Shown here one piece after another: positions 27,841 to 40,190 of a stretch of DNA of 64,000 bases; the first letter of the stretch is position 1; each line of letters begins with the position of its first letter. The stretch comes from Hoplostethus atlanticus (Eukaryota; Chordata; Actinopteri; Trachichthyiformes; Trachichthyidae), in NCBI GenBank assembly GCA_034670405.1, contig JAXDDX010000014.1, forward strand, positions 2,098,501-2,162,500, read 5' to 3'. The notes beneath the pieces are model-generated. The model was not told where the DNA came from, ran no database searches, and was given only the letters and a program-made list of their open reading frames with translations. A program made the translations under genes and the position numbers.

Positions 27841-27928
27841 TGATTACCTATCAAAAGTTGATCATGATTCTGAAGATGTCAGAATGATTATCTATCAAAA
27901 GTTGATCATGATTCTGAAGATGTCAGAA
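27841..27928. repeat. Tandem duplication, 2 x 44 bp, one mismatch
   Basis: Units 27841-27884 and 27885-27928 differ only at C/T in TGATTACC versus TGATTATC. The near identity implies a recent event. No frame is preserved. Confidence 0.95.
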
Positions 27929-29459
27929 CAGTCAATAATTGCAGATGATCTCTGGTGTCTTAAACCGCACAGTGTCTCATACTATTAGTCATAAATAGAA
28001 ATCAATGACCTTCTTCTGAGGCACAACCCAATGTGTGGCATTTTCAACAGCATTCTTTAAAAGTTCTTTCAATCTACTAAATAATCTCTCTGCTACAAAA
28101 CACAACAAGAGATTACTATACACAATTTGATCTTTAAGCTGATCAGCTGCATTCAAACATTAAAAATAATGCTTTCAATATATTTTAGATTGCTTTAATA
28201 TCCCTTCATTCTTACACCTAGCTAAAGACATGACTTCAAGGGCTTTTGTGGAATTACCTCGATTAGACAAACAGATTTCTCTGCACATTGTCGATGCGCA
28301 CAAGCAAAACATCAGATAGATAGACAGGTACAGCCACAAACAAATAAGCACGCGTATTAACACCTTGCACCCAGCGAGACATGACGTCGCACTCATAGTT
28401 GTTCAAGTAGACCAATTCAAATTCCCCCAGGCTGTGAGAAGAAGCAGAAGATTATGTGAGAGCTACAGTAAGTAGCTGATATAGATTTATCGGCTCTGTT
28501 TGAAATGCATCCACACGTACATCAAAACCCAGCTGTCTGGGTGGCGCAATCTGCAGTGTGGTTGTGACCATATTGTGCAAGGGAAAAAATGTGCGGGTAC
28601 AGTTCCGGAAGGAAAGAGTCTGATACTGCAATCTGTGTGTGTGTCTGTCTGTCTGTCTGTGTGTATGTGTCTGTGTAAAGGGAGTGGGGAGAGGGAAGAA
28701 GAAAGCTGGTCTATCAAGGCTGTTTGTATAAAGGACAAAAACTAACCATCACCCAGCGAGGATGCGACACAAGCGTGTACACACAAATACGCCTGCATAC
28801 ACACACAAACACGCACACATTCACATATACCAACATCTGAGCCTGTACACACACACACATCTCTTTCCTATGACATTCATCCAATCACTATGCTGACATT
28901 TAAAGCAACAATTCCTACCTCATTTAACCCAGTAATTATTTACCATTTGTGGCCACATGATACATTACTTAGTCTTCTTACTCAGGGAGCAAGGTTTTAT
29001 ACATCAACAGATCACTTCAACAACAGAAGCGTCAGACTAGACTCACTGAACAACATGATTTGTCAGCAGTATCCCAGATGCTGTTTTACAGTGCAGGATT
29101 TTAGAGTTCCCGTATTTTGATCCTGACAACAAGGTCCATTTTCATGAAGCACATATTAAATCAGGGATAGAAAGACAGGGTTTTTCTGCCTGTATGATTG
29201 TGGTAAAAGCACACAGCATGAGTCTCGAGCTAATCAATGGCATATTTGAAGTGACCTCCCGCTATTCATTTCTTATGCATCCGACACATAATCAATTACT
29301 GAAAGGGGAATTATCAAACTGAACGAATCAGTTTCTCTCAGTCACCATGTTTTATCCAGAGTTGCCAGCAATAATTGCATGAGATGCCTGACTGAGCAGC
29401 ATGCTTAAAGCTAATCGATAGGAGGCTGAAGCAGGGAACTACATGAAAGTCGCATCCAG

Positions 29460-29485
29460 TATATATATATATATATATATATATA
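29460..29485. repeat. (TA)n microsatellite
   Basis: About 13 uninterrupted TA units, bounded by CCAG on the left and GTCTGG on the right. Confidence 0.93.
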
Positions 29486-30163
29486 GTCTGGCTAGCAGGA
29501 CTTCACACTGTTACTAAGCTAAGGCAATCACAATTTTTATGAAGTGAAAGAGGGGTGGTCAGGGGAATTATATATAATTGAGGTATATCATCTAACAAAA
29601 GCATTTCTCACGTTCCAAATTTGTTGAAATTTATAATTTATAGCACACAACTGTCAAAAAGATAGTTATGATACTCAGGCATGTTACTTTAAAAGTACTT
29701 TATGTCCTCTAATCACTTATAATTCAGAAATGTAATGTACACCATAGTTTGCATTTGTAGTATATGGGGGGAAAATGCCTAAACTAAGAAGATTTTTACT
29801 TCTGTGAAGATGGAAATTGGTGAAAAGTGTCTGGAAACCCTAGTGGCAGTTTCTCAGACACTCTGGGGATTGATGCTTCCAAATAATATGATAGATGGAC
29901 CTAGATCATCTGGCAAATTGATTGACAGCTTATTTACATGTGTCTGGAACCATCGCAGGACTGAACTCACCAACACAGATTTACTCATTTCATTACAGGT
30001 GAATGATGCTTCTAAACAGGACGTCCTCCAGTGAACCTGAGATATGTGACAAATTGAATTCAGACAAGGTCAAGAAGCTGTACATCTCAAGAGTGGGTAA
30101 GATTGCTGGTTTGTCCCCACCAGACTTTCATGTGTAAAACAACACCAAGTTTGGTCTATCAAC

Positions 30164-30273
<110 letters not shown>

Positions 30274-32418
30274 CAGGCTCAAGTGTGGTCTGAGTGTGTT
30301 TGTGTACTGAGAGTCCAACATCTCGTTCTTCAGACAACAAAATCTGACCTCAACCTATTAATGAAGCTTATTAATAGGTTGTCTCAGATGTCGCAAAAAC
30401 ATGAGATGTTACGGTTCACTTTGGAAGTTACATTTTGGGGTTGATACTTTTTGTCTGTGACATTCCTAGTGGTAGACAGTGATCCCAGAGGCTAGCATAT
30501 GGTTTAGCCCAGAATTGGCAAAAGCAGGCAAGGCAATGGGGTCAGGGTTAGTGTCATGAGCTACAATGACCTCTGCATTCAGCTCTCAAAAGTGAAAAGG
30601 TTCAAATGAAACCATAGTTACCTTATTCATGCCTGTAGGAAGTCAACGATGGTCTTTAATTGCTTACTACTTTGGGCCATGACCCACTGGCTGACAAATA
30701 GTACTGTAGAGGACAAGGCAGACATAATTCTGAGTAATGATCTGGGACCTCTGCCTTCATAATAGTAGTGGAAAATAGGATCTTTAGTGCTTTTTTCAAA
30801 GCTTCCCATAAATGCACAAATGGGATCACATCTCATTTTAAAGAAGGCCCTGGCATAATGACTATCATGCTGTTCAAACCATCAGGTCACAAATCATATC
30901 TTTTACAATAAAAGCACTGCCATCCTGGAAGACACTGGTTATATTAAGAAAATTGCATCATGGGCATGAAGATGATCACTTAGAATTGTGACATTAGTCA
31001 TGATTATAATTGGTCTAATCCTGGGGTGATTGGAATCATGCCAAATAATGCACTCAACACCACTTCAAAATCAGCAGAGCCACTGTGGGGGAGATTTGTA
31101 TTAATGTGCCATAATTTTGGTCCATGCTTTGTATGTGTGCTTTGTTTGTCTTTGCCATTATGCATCGTGTCACTGAAGATACGTCATTGATGAGTCTCTA
31201 TATCAGTGTATCAGTAATGTCTTTGATGCCAAACAATACAAATGATTCCCGTATTACCTTTTCCTTATTCAAGTTCTTTGGTTATCCTACTCTGAGTGTG
31301 AAATGTAATGAAGAAATACCCCAAACTGAATATTAGATTAGTATTCTGAAAGCAGATTCTCGAAGAGGCGAGTACAGAATAAAAATGAGATATTTATGCT
31401 GCTGGAATAGTAAAACAATGGTGTTTATCTGAGCTGCGGTAAGTACACTGTTGTTAGATCCATAAAGCGAGGATGGGTTGGATGCTATGCCACTTCTGCT
31501 ATAACATTACTGGATGTACAGACAACAGATTACCTTTAAAAATAACAATTTTCCAGCCCTGCTTGTTATGGCTGAGAATGACATTGACTCTCCCCCTGTT
31601 TTGACATCACCTGGCAAATTAGTAAACATAAATGTTTACTGTGCTTAGCTAAATTGACTCGGGGGGTCTGAGTTATGGCTTTGAAACAGTTCTTCTGTAT
31701 AATCGTCCATCAAAACGCTAGTTATAAAAACCCAACAACCTGCAAAACTTTTTAATCTTGCAGACAATACATCTCTCTGACAAAGCAGACTGAGGTTCTG
31801 ACAGAGAGCAAGAGCTCGTTACTCATTTGGCACGAGGCCATAAAACATGTTTAAACATTAGTATTCTTTAATCAAGTTCTCGTTTCCTGTCATGTTTCTA
31901 TTTCAAAATCTCACATTAAAAATCTCAGCTTGATTTGGTGTCTTTATGAATAAGAAAGAACTTCACACATACTTAACAAATGAATGTGAAAACCGTAATT
32001 GCAATGAGGATTTTTTTTTGCTGTAGACACCACAAGGCTTTCTTTAAATGGTGGTGAGGGCTTGTTCCTAAAACATGGTCATGAACTGGAGAGAAACGAT
32101 TATCTGAAGTGTTACAGATAGAACTAAGATGGAAAACTATACAATGGAAATAAGCCCAGCTAGCCTTACACAAAGAAGCAGTTTTGAGAAGAGAGGGGTC
32201 CCGAGGAGTAGCAAGGGCACTTTGCAAAGGACAAAAAAAAAAAATGAATGTTCACTATGAATTACATGAGGCTGGTTGATGGACATTAAAAATTAAATCT
32301 GAAAACCACTGGAGGTAGAAGAGGCACTAAAATAAAATATCACCTTAAAACACAACACAATATAAAACATTCTAATCCATTCCACTGTGAGTGCCAGGGT
32401 TGCGGGCAAGCTCATACT

Positions 32419-32437
32419 CCCCCCCCCCCCCCCCCCC
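32419..32437. repeat. Poly-C run of 19
   Basis: Nineteen consecutive C. Long C/G homopolymers are uncommon in vertebrate DNA compared with A/T runs, and the exact length may be unreliable. Confidence 0.85.
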
Positions 32438-32900
32438 TTCTTCCCCACTCTAACTAATGAGAAGCTGTAAATGAGGAGGGTTGGACAGTGTTTGTCTGGG
32501 TGGCTCTGAGGGGGCCAAGGTGCCCTCTCACACAGCAGTGGTAGAGGGGGTGACTGCTGGGCATAATACTTCACACATCAGCTGCCTTTCACATATGGCT
32601 GTCCTCGCCTGGCTCCTGCCCCATCTGCCTTCCCACCTCAGTCCCTGTTTGTTTTTCCAACCTGTGATTGGCTTCTCCTCAGTCCTTATTCTGTTGCCAC
32701 ATCACCCCAAAGCCAGTTGTTTCATCATGCCGTGCCCTACTCTTCGTAGTCATCTGCCAATTACAAACCACCACTGCCACTTTATACAAGCCCATTCACC
32801 CTCCTACCCCCATAACCTTCCCTCTATTCCTCCCCCCTGGATCACTGCCCTCGTCCTGCCAAGCTTGGCATAGTGTCACATCTGGAGCAGAGAATCATTG

Positions 32901-32920
32901 CCCCCCCCCCCCCCCCCCCC
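32901..32920. repeat. Poly-C run of 20
   Basis: Twenty consecutive C, 463 bp from the other long C run. On the minus strand these are G runs with quadruplex potential. Confidence 0.85.
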
Positions 32921-34786
32921 ATCACAGCCCTCCCCTCTATCTATCCACAGATGGCCAGTTGATTTCAAGCCCTCTACTGTACAATGAAGGCAGGCTGTTG
33001 GCATACAGAGGATGGTTGATGTAGGGGAGGCGTGTCGAGGGCTGCAGTGCCTAAATTGGTTTTTGAAGAACAGATGCAAAGATTAATACTGAACGTTTCG
33101 CACTGATAATTGATACCATAGTCATGATCTGCTCAGATGACCATGAGTATTGGCCTGCTCAGCAAGGCAGGGATAGACAGTATTGCACTCTGAGCTGAAT
33201 GGATGAAGCTGGGCAGAGCTGAACTGGCTGGCTAGACTGAGCTAGGCTGGACTATGAAGATGTAAAACATACACTTAGCTTGACTGCTCCATATAATAGC
33301 TTTTGTTTATCAAATGTATATTTTAGAGTTAACCTGACAAATATGAATCTTCTATAAAGTAGAATGTTGATGATGATTGATGATGAAATGATTTTTCTTT
33401 TGCATTTCAATGCATCTCTATGAGAATTTAGCTCTCCTTCCACTTGTATGGCTTTAAGTTACATGGAGACAGTATGGAGAACATGGTTTGATAATGAGTT
33501 ATCAACCCACTGATGGATTGATACACACCCTCATTTACTTGTTCCATTGTTTAATGATCATTGACATAAATCGAAATGCAAAAAGGTGGAGAAGAGAAGA
33601 GTCTGTTGGGGTCTATGGGGTTCAGATATCCAAGTATCATTGCAAATCATTTTTACTACAACCTGAAAATGATTACTTTATTTTTGGTCAGAATTGAAGC
33701 CAGCCCTCACCACACCTACTGATGACGTATTTAATCCAACCCCTTTGACCACTGTGCCACAGTTGCGCTTTGCGTTTCTGGTCACCAAAATACCAAAATA
33801 GACTGGACACGCATTCTAGACTTGCGACGAAAAAAGAGAGAGAGAGCCCTGTGTCATTTCACATTCAAAATAATGAGAGTAGGGATGCTGCTTTTATTTA
33901 CAGAAGAAATATACAGGAACAGGTGCATTCCCAGTGCCATATGCACCTTTACCCGTCTATAGCCAAAGACCCATTACTTTTAAACCGGTTACAGCTGCTC
34001 TTGCTTAGGAGGTTGGCAACAGTGCCCAGTCAAAATAAACACACCCTCTAAAGCCAGAGACATAATAGTAAAGCCAAAGAATGACTTAACAATTTTGGGC
34101 AATCTTTTTAGCAGCTGCTCATTTGGCTAGTAGGAGAAAAATGGAAGATTTCTTTATCTGAAAGACCTGCAACCTTCAGAAGGCGAAGGATAATGTTATT
34201 GTACAATATCTTTTAAGACAGGTCATTTATTTTCTTCAAACCTGTGGCTATAATTACAGATCTGAAACCTAAATTCAGCAGCCAGAGATGCAGATAAACT
34301 TTTAAAACTAATATTAACAATGGAAATGTGTGAATCTGAATCTGAGATGATACTTTGCATCATGTCCACTGCTGTACTGAGATGACTTGAAAATATACTT
34401 GCAAAATGTATAAATAAAGACACTGACCAACCTCTGAATGCAAACACATTTTAAGTATTTTAAGTTATGGTATTTGTCAGTATGGCTGGCTTGTTTTACA
34501 GCAAAAGGAAATTGCTTCTGTTTGTTGCCTCACGGTAATGCGCTTCTGTTTTTTATGATCTTGTGTAAGTCTGTTCCATAATTCAACCCCTGTAGGCGTA
34601 GCTATGCAATATAGTGGAGAACCGGTACGATTTTGGCAGGGGTACAGTTTACATTATTTATTAACCATGTGTCTTTAAACCTGTATTTATTATTAGATTA
34701 ATCAAGTAATTTTGAAATGTACCTTAAAAATGTACCTTAAAAGAAGCTTTGTTGGTCAATTACGCAACGTGTTCTGTTACCATCTG

Positions 34787-35025
34787 TCAATTTAATTAAG
34801 GGGAGGAAAGTGGATGTGATTTGGAGTCAGAGAGCACATGAATGGTAAGCAATTCATATAGTAATAATGTTCAAAAATACATTATAATCAAAGGGTGACA
34901 AAAAAATTGTATTTTTAAACATTTTATTCAGTTAAGTTTAAAGTTATAAATCATGTTGAAGAAGAAGATTTACAGCCAAAACAGATCAAAATTGTATTCG
35001 TCATCATCGAACAAGCTAACTAGGT
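34787..35025 (+). repeat. Dispersed duplication, copy 1
   Basis: The segment from TCAATTTAATTAAGGGGAGG, through CACATGAATGGTA and TAGTAATAATGTTCAAAAAT, to AAATCATGTTGAAGAAGAAGA and an ACAGAT/CAAAATT end matches copy 2 at 36659-36829 in the same order and orientation. Copy 1 has about 65 bp extra in the middle. It is either a local duplication or two insertions of one unrecognised repeat. Confidence 0.85.
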
Positions 35026-35049
35026 TGTTCAAAAGCTTATTAAAGGTGC

Positions 35050-35695
35050 TATGTGTAGCATTTTATCATCAATAAATCATTACTACGTTAATTTTGAGAC
35101 ATTAGTATATTCACGAGACTATTGCAAAGAAGATTGGAAATTTATTGCATTGCTTTATGGTACAAAGGGATATTCTTCTAGCTCAAACAGAGCTAGAAGA
35201 ATAGTTTCTTACAATGGCAGATGGTGGAACGAGTGAAAGGCCTATGGAGAAATCACTTCCAACATCCTTTTCACTAAAGCAAAAGAGAAAACCTTTGACC
35301 TAAGAAGCAAGAAAGGTGAGGCCAGGGAGGGGGAGGGGGGACAAGTAACAACATTGGCCCTTTCTGCGTTCCTGTGAAAAATATCCCGGAAGTTTACTTG
35401 CCAACTGAGGATGCATCAGATGGTGACTTGGCTGACAAGAACGAATGGGAAGCCTCAAGATTCATAGCGGGAACAACGCATCACGTCCAAACAGTGGAAC
35501 ACTCTATTGTACAGGGCTAGTTGAAACAGATGGGAAAATGAACAGCTGGCCGAAATAATTGATTGCGCGACATCAAGCATACAGCCCATCTCAAACTGTA
35601 AGGATACTTTTCTGTCCTCGCTTTCATGGGAAGTTTGTTCTCTCCAAGACAACTTGGGAAGAACTTACTTCACGATGACACAAGTACTGACTTAG
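35050..35695 (+). pseudogene. Broken coding-like block, family unknown
   Basis: Directly after the phrase AAAGGTGCTATGTGTAGC, three open segments follow one another in three frames: ATG 35214 to TAA 35303 (29 codons, starts MADGGTSERP, ends with a basic KQKRKP patch); 35350-35520 (56 codons, NIGPFCVPVKN...VQG); and 35549-35695 (48 codons, AEIIDCATSS...TMTQVLT). This is the pattern of a coding sequence with frameshifts, but such lengths also occur by chance. I do not recognise the protein. It may be a retrogene relic or a transposon-encoded protein. Confidence 0.25.
35171..35203. repeat. Perfect 14-bp hairpin, 5-nt loop
   Basis: TATTCTTCTAGCTC at 35171-35184 pairs fully with 35190-35203 around AAACA. 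It lies just upstream of the ATG at 35214 and may be part of the same unrecognised repeat. Confidence 0.88.
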
Positions 35696-36157
35696 CGCTC
35701 TTCATTTGATACTTAGTCATCCTCTTTGTGATAGAAAGCAACAGGGTTTATGGGAAATGTGATCACAATTCACAATGCCACTTGTATGAGATAGAGCCTA
35801 CCCATCTTCTCGACCATGGTCTTGTTTGTTTACGGTAATCATATCACTTTATCACACATTATCTCACATTACTTTGGCAATGAAATATTGATATTTAAAA
35901 ATGATACACAAGTTATATACAAGTTTTTTGGACTATTATGATTGTTGACATGAATGATGAAGTACTACTGAAGGTGCACATGACAGCCCTTGGGCAGGAG
36001 CTGTTTGTAGAATGATGAGCAAAACATTAGCAAACTGCCAGTGAATGAGGCTAGCGGGTAACGTAATCTGGAATTGCTGGGCATCCTGCCTCTAAACAAA
36101 CTGAAACATTTTCAAAACAAGCTTTGATATGTTGTAGGATCATACAAACGTGACTCC

Positions 36158-36425
36158 AGTAGCAGCTTGAAGGTTAGATAAGCAGGATTCTGATTGAAAG
36201 GTTGCCAGTTCAAATCCCTGGACCCATCTCAACTACCATCAAAGTGCACTTGAGCAAGGCACTGAAACACCAATTGCTCCAGTGGAGCTGCACAGTTGCC
36301 AACAGAATAAAACTGTAGTAGTACTGGGCAACTGAGTGCATGCCACTCTCACCAGCGTTCAACTACTAGCCCTAGCTGTTACTGTAAATAATAATGCCTT
36401 CTTAACTTGACTGGTTAAGTTAACA
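36158..36425 (+). mobile_element. tRNA-derived SINE, plus orientation
   Basis: The order is that of a teleost SINE: a tRNA-like head (GAAGGTTAGATAAGCAGG, then box-B-like AGTTCAAATCC at 36207-36217), a body with CACTTGAGCAAGGCACTGA and CAATTGCTCCAGTGGAGCTG, and a 3' tail resembling the LINE-derived tail TGTAAATAA...TTCTTAACTTGACTGGTTAA (36380-36420). The tail is presumably recognised by a partner LINE. No target duplication was identified. Pol III activity is unlikely given the divergence. Confidence 0.72.
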
Positions 36426-36658
36426 TTTAAAACATCAATCAATTTTATTGAGCTATTTCATGCATAGTTGGCTGTTATAAAGAACCAAGCAATTACTTAT
36501 TACCTAAATAGGTTTTCCTTTAAAATTGGAAATCTGACCTGAAAAATATACTGAGCCACAAAATTGAATTTTACTTTTCACACCATCTCCTTCTTGTAAT
36601 TTGCTTTTTTCAATGTTGAGAATGGCACAAGATGTGAGAAGACTGCTCATTCACCTTT

Positions 36659-36829
36659 GTTAATTTAATTAAAGGGAGGAAGGTGCACATGAATGGTAGC
36701 AAGCAATTAACATAGTAATAATGTTCAAAAATACATTAAAGTTACAAATCATGTTGAAGAAGAAGATGATTTACAGCTGAGATGGGTTACAGCCGAAACA
36801 GAGCAAAATTCCACTCAGAACAAGCACCT
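36659..36829 (+). repeat. Dispersed duplication, copy 2
   Basis: It matches 34787-35025 from TAATTTAATTAAAGGGAGG through CACATGAATGGTA and AATAATGTTCAAAAATACATTA to AAATCATGTTGAAGAAGAAGA, but lacks about 65 bp of the middle and has small insertions. The SINE at 36158 lies between the two copies. Confidence 0.85.
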
Positions 36830-39725
36830 TCGTTTTGCATTTGAAAGTCACGGTGATTTGTATTATTACAGCTCTGTCAGGCTGAGGTGGGATTGATTTG
36901 GCCGCTGAGTTGATCCAGAATGTTCTTTTTGAAACCAGAGGTTACACTCTTTTTCTCATCAACACCTATGACACCATGAGTGGAAGCTTGTGGTTATGAC
37001 TGACAACTAAATGCGGAGGGCTGGCACGTACTTATATTTGGATAAGAGGGAGCATGTGACTCCAATTTCAGGAAAATAACTAGAACACAGCAATCCATGA
37101 AGCATGGCTAGACATTATAGTGTTCTGGGAAGAAAATAGAGATATAAAAGGGAGGGAGGCAGGGAGGGGGGTAGAGAAAGAGATGGGAGAAGAGAAGAGA
37201 AAAAAAGGGTTAGCAAAAGAGAGTGAAGTAGAGAAGAGTAGAGGCAAACATAATGAATAGGCGAGCTGAAGTAAGAAGAGTGGAATAAACAGGGTTGGTA
37301 GCATTAACAGTGTGGTTTAGCTTTCATAGTTTACCACTGTAGAACCATCCTCATTTGGCACAACAGCAGGCAGAGGTCTGGGCAGAAGCAAATTAAAATG
37401 TCCTGCAAGAGCTGGAGCAGAGAACAAACTCTCATCCTACACCAGCATACATTGGCTACCCAATTGACCTTCACCAATGAAAAGCAGGGGTAAACAAAAC
37501 CAGGTGCAGGCAAAGTTTTTGTCTGGAAGAATTGAGAAGTGAACATTGACACAGCAGTTGAGAACCAGTGGGGAAAATTGGACTTTAAGGGCACAACGGG
37601 AACTTGGTTTGGTCCAAATACACATTCCAGAGAATCCAGTATTTTTCCTTTTTTCCTGCCTCCTACAAAGAGATGGAAACAGAATTCCTACTCACTGTAC
37701 TGGTGAGTGAACTCAAAAGTTCTCCAAATTCCTATTATGAGGCCAACATAATTTGACTGTACTTTTCAATGTCACACTATTCAGCTGTTCTAGCGTCTGT
37801 TTTGAGAACAACAAGCCAAAGAGAGAAACAGGCATCAGGGCCTGTGAGGGAGTATAGTAGATAATCTGCCCCTCCCCCTTCCATTTTGTTTACATGCAGG
37901 ATTTGGGATGATGTGACCTCTGCATTTGGAGCAGTAAGAGATAAACCAGCTAATCAAAAGGGACAAACAGAGGTTATACGGGATGGCAAGAAGACATATG
38001 GTCAACATGACCCTCTGTCCCTCTCTTTTTCCATTCTCAATCCCCGTCCATCTCTCTCCCTCCATCTCTCTGTCTGTCGGCCTACTTCTCTCTTTTTGTG
38101 CCTGTATCACAGATCCAAGTCTCCTTGAAAACAGACATCTGTTGGCAGTTTATCTAACTCCATAGCCCTCCATTACAAAAAACCTCCAGCTGTCATAGTA
38201 GACATCCATCCAGCCACCACACTGAGAGGAGGAGAGGCTCAGTCCAACAGAGCTGCTCGGATTCTTCTCCGACAGGTGGAAAACACACATCAAGCCCCCC
38301 TAGGAAGTGGGAAGTAGGAGCAAGGGGAGCTTTTCCTCTGTCCTGTGGCTCACAGTGTGCCAAGACCGGTATTATTGCTAGGAAGAGGTGAAGCCAGCGC
38401 TCTATGGATCGGATTGTATGGATGCACCTCTTTCTTTCATTCTTTGTTTTTCTCTCTTTCTTTCTCTCTCTGTTTCGCTACGTATCTACTTTTTAAGATC
38501 TCTGTTTTTCCCTTTTGCTCTCTCACCCTCAGTCACCCCGTGCTTTTTTCTCCCTCTCTCGCTTCCTATTCCACAGTTGACACCAACACAGGTAATTCTG
38601 CCTAATGTGACAAATAAACTCTTCTAATCTCAACAAAGCGGCTGTTGCTTTCTCCTGTGCATTCATCTGTGTTAAATCAAAGGTTTTATGGAAATAGGGG
38701 TTTTTGCGGGGTGTTATTTCTCAGCTAAATAAGCAGCTATATCAGGTTGTAAGCTGGACAGCTTTGAACCAACCATGTAAACAAGTGTCCGGGATTCATG
38801 TTGAAATGCAAACCTCCACGACATGCACCTGTCAAGGCAAGACTTTTTTCCCCCCCTGTGTTATACCTCTTCTAACTAAGTGACAGAGAGGTTTAAGTTT
38901 TTAATCAGGTGTGTCTGGTGAGTGATTCACCTGCTCTGGGTGTTTGAAACTGGAGTGACCCTAAAGAGCTTAGCAACAACATCGTCTCTTCCACTGTAAA
39001 GTCGCACATGCAAAGCTTTATACTGTCAGCTGTGCAAACTAGATAAATTACGCTACGATTCCCACATCTGAACACATCAATCTCGCTGGTCTCGCGCAGT
39101 CCGCTCAATCATATTCCAGCTTATATTTCCGTACGCCCCTTTCTCCTTTTCTCCATCTCTTGCTTGTAAGGAAGTACATTAGTGTGTAATTTTTACTGGC
39201 ATGGCAGTGAAAGCATTTAAACATTAACAACAATACCTCAGAATATATGGGGCCTGTCAGGGTGTATGCTGTGTACAGCCAGGGGACATATTGCGAAGGC
39301 CCAACTGTCTTGTAGGCGAGGGTAGGTTCAGTGCAGCGGAGAGACAAAGCGTCACTCTGCAGTATTTATGAATAGACAGGCTTTATAGGTCTAGTGCTGA
39401 GTGCTCTTCTTTGTACTTGCCAGTCTGCATATCCTGGCCTACATAGCCTATGTGTGACAACAAGCAATTGTCTGTTGAGTGCTGTGTGCTCTCAAAGGGT
39501 AGGTCCTGTTTTCCCCTTACACTGGCAGCATCCTGTCTGCTATTAAATGGATCAAACAATTGATTTATTGGAACACAGGTCCGCTAATGCAAGCCGCAAC
39601 TGCAGCAGCAGCTCAACAGGGGTGCCTTGACACTGGAACTGTTAAAAAGGTTAGCAGTTGTTCATGTGCTGTGTATTTGTGTGTGGGCCCGCATGGATGC
39701 TTGGGTGCATCAGTGCATGGAAATA
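36830..39725. other. Non-coding stretch with a purine-rich tract
   Basis: A purine-rich segment runs about 37136-37262 (runs of G and GA). Pyrimidine-rich patches occur near 38020-38100 and 38430-38475. No gene, splice pattern or transposon end could be supported. Confidence 0.45.
37136..37262 (+). other. Purine-rich tract with mirror-like potential
   Basis: Almost all bases are A or G over about 125 bp, with G runs of three to six. Such tracts can adopt triplex or quadruplex forms; no role is implied. Confidence 0.6.
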
Positions 39726-39757
39726 CACTCAGTGGTCACTTTATTAGCTACACTAAC

Positions 39758-39967
39758 TCACGAGTACCTGGTAGGACCCTCTTTTGCCTCCAGAACAGCC
39801 TGAATTCTTCGAGGTGTGGATTCCACAAGGTGCTGGAAACGTTCTACAGGGATCTTGGTCCATGTTGACTCGATAGCATGACACAGTTCCTGCAGACTTT
39901 TCAGCAGAAAGCTACAAACATCCCATTCAACCTCATCCCAAGGGTTTTCTGTTGGGTTGAAATCTGG
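39758..39967 (-). pseudogene. Tc1/mariner transposase C-terminus, 69 intact codons
   Basis: The minus-strand frame starts at PDFNPTENPWDEVEW, the region around the third catalytic acidic residue of the DDE domain (the NPxE Glu is kept), and continues without a stop through SLQELCHAIE, a Lys/Val-Arg-Phe-rich helix and RRIQAVLEAKEG to TGA at 39758-39760. It has no start codon and lacks the DNA-binding domain and the first two catalytic residues. The sequence differs clearly from the fragment at 26383-26835, so it is a separate lineage. Confidence 0.82.
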
Positions 39968-40084
39968 GGACTACGCAGTAAACGCGAAGTAAACTCAAAT
40001 CGCCGTCTTGTTCCTGGAACCATCTTGAGATGATGCATGTTGGCACATTATCCTGCGTCTGAGGCCCTTCTGCACACCACTGTT

Positions 40085-40128
40085 GCACCAAGCTTTATGT
40101 AAAGCTTGGTGCAGACTGTATTACAGTC
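40085..40128. repeat. Two adjacent perfect palindromes
   Basis: GCACCAAGCTTTA at 40085-40097 pairs with 40100-40112 (13-bp stem, 2-nt loop). Immediately after, GACTGTA at 40114-40120 pairs with 40122-40128 (7-bp stem, 1-nt loop). They mark the junction between the Tc1-like element and the nested SINE-tail-like segment. Confidence 0.9.
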
Positions 40129-40190
40129 ATTTGGCAGACGCTTTTATCCAAAGCGACTTACAATAAGTGCATTCAACGTAGGTAGGCACG
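40114..40190 (-). mobile_element. SINE/LINE-tail-like repeat, inverted
   Basis: CATTTGGCAGACGCTTTTATCCAAAGCGACTTACA (given here by its core, GACGCTTTTATCCAAAGCG) is a phrase found throughout teleost genomes as the tail of SINE- and LINE-type repeats. The orientation is inferred from the usual reading GGATAAAAGCGTCTGC on the opposite strand. The extent toward 40330 is uncertain. Confidence 0.5.

Noticed and set aside
32481..33024. Overlapping plus-strand frames of 118-130 codons
   Set aside because: They are Pro/Ser/His-rich from C-rich composition, with no splice signals or family match.
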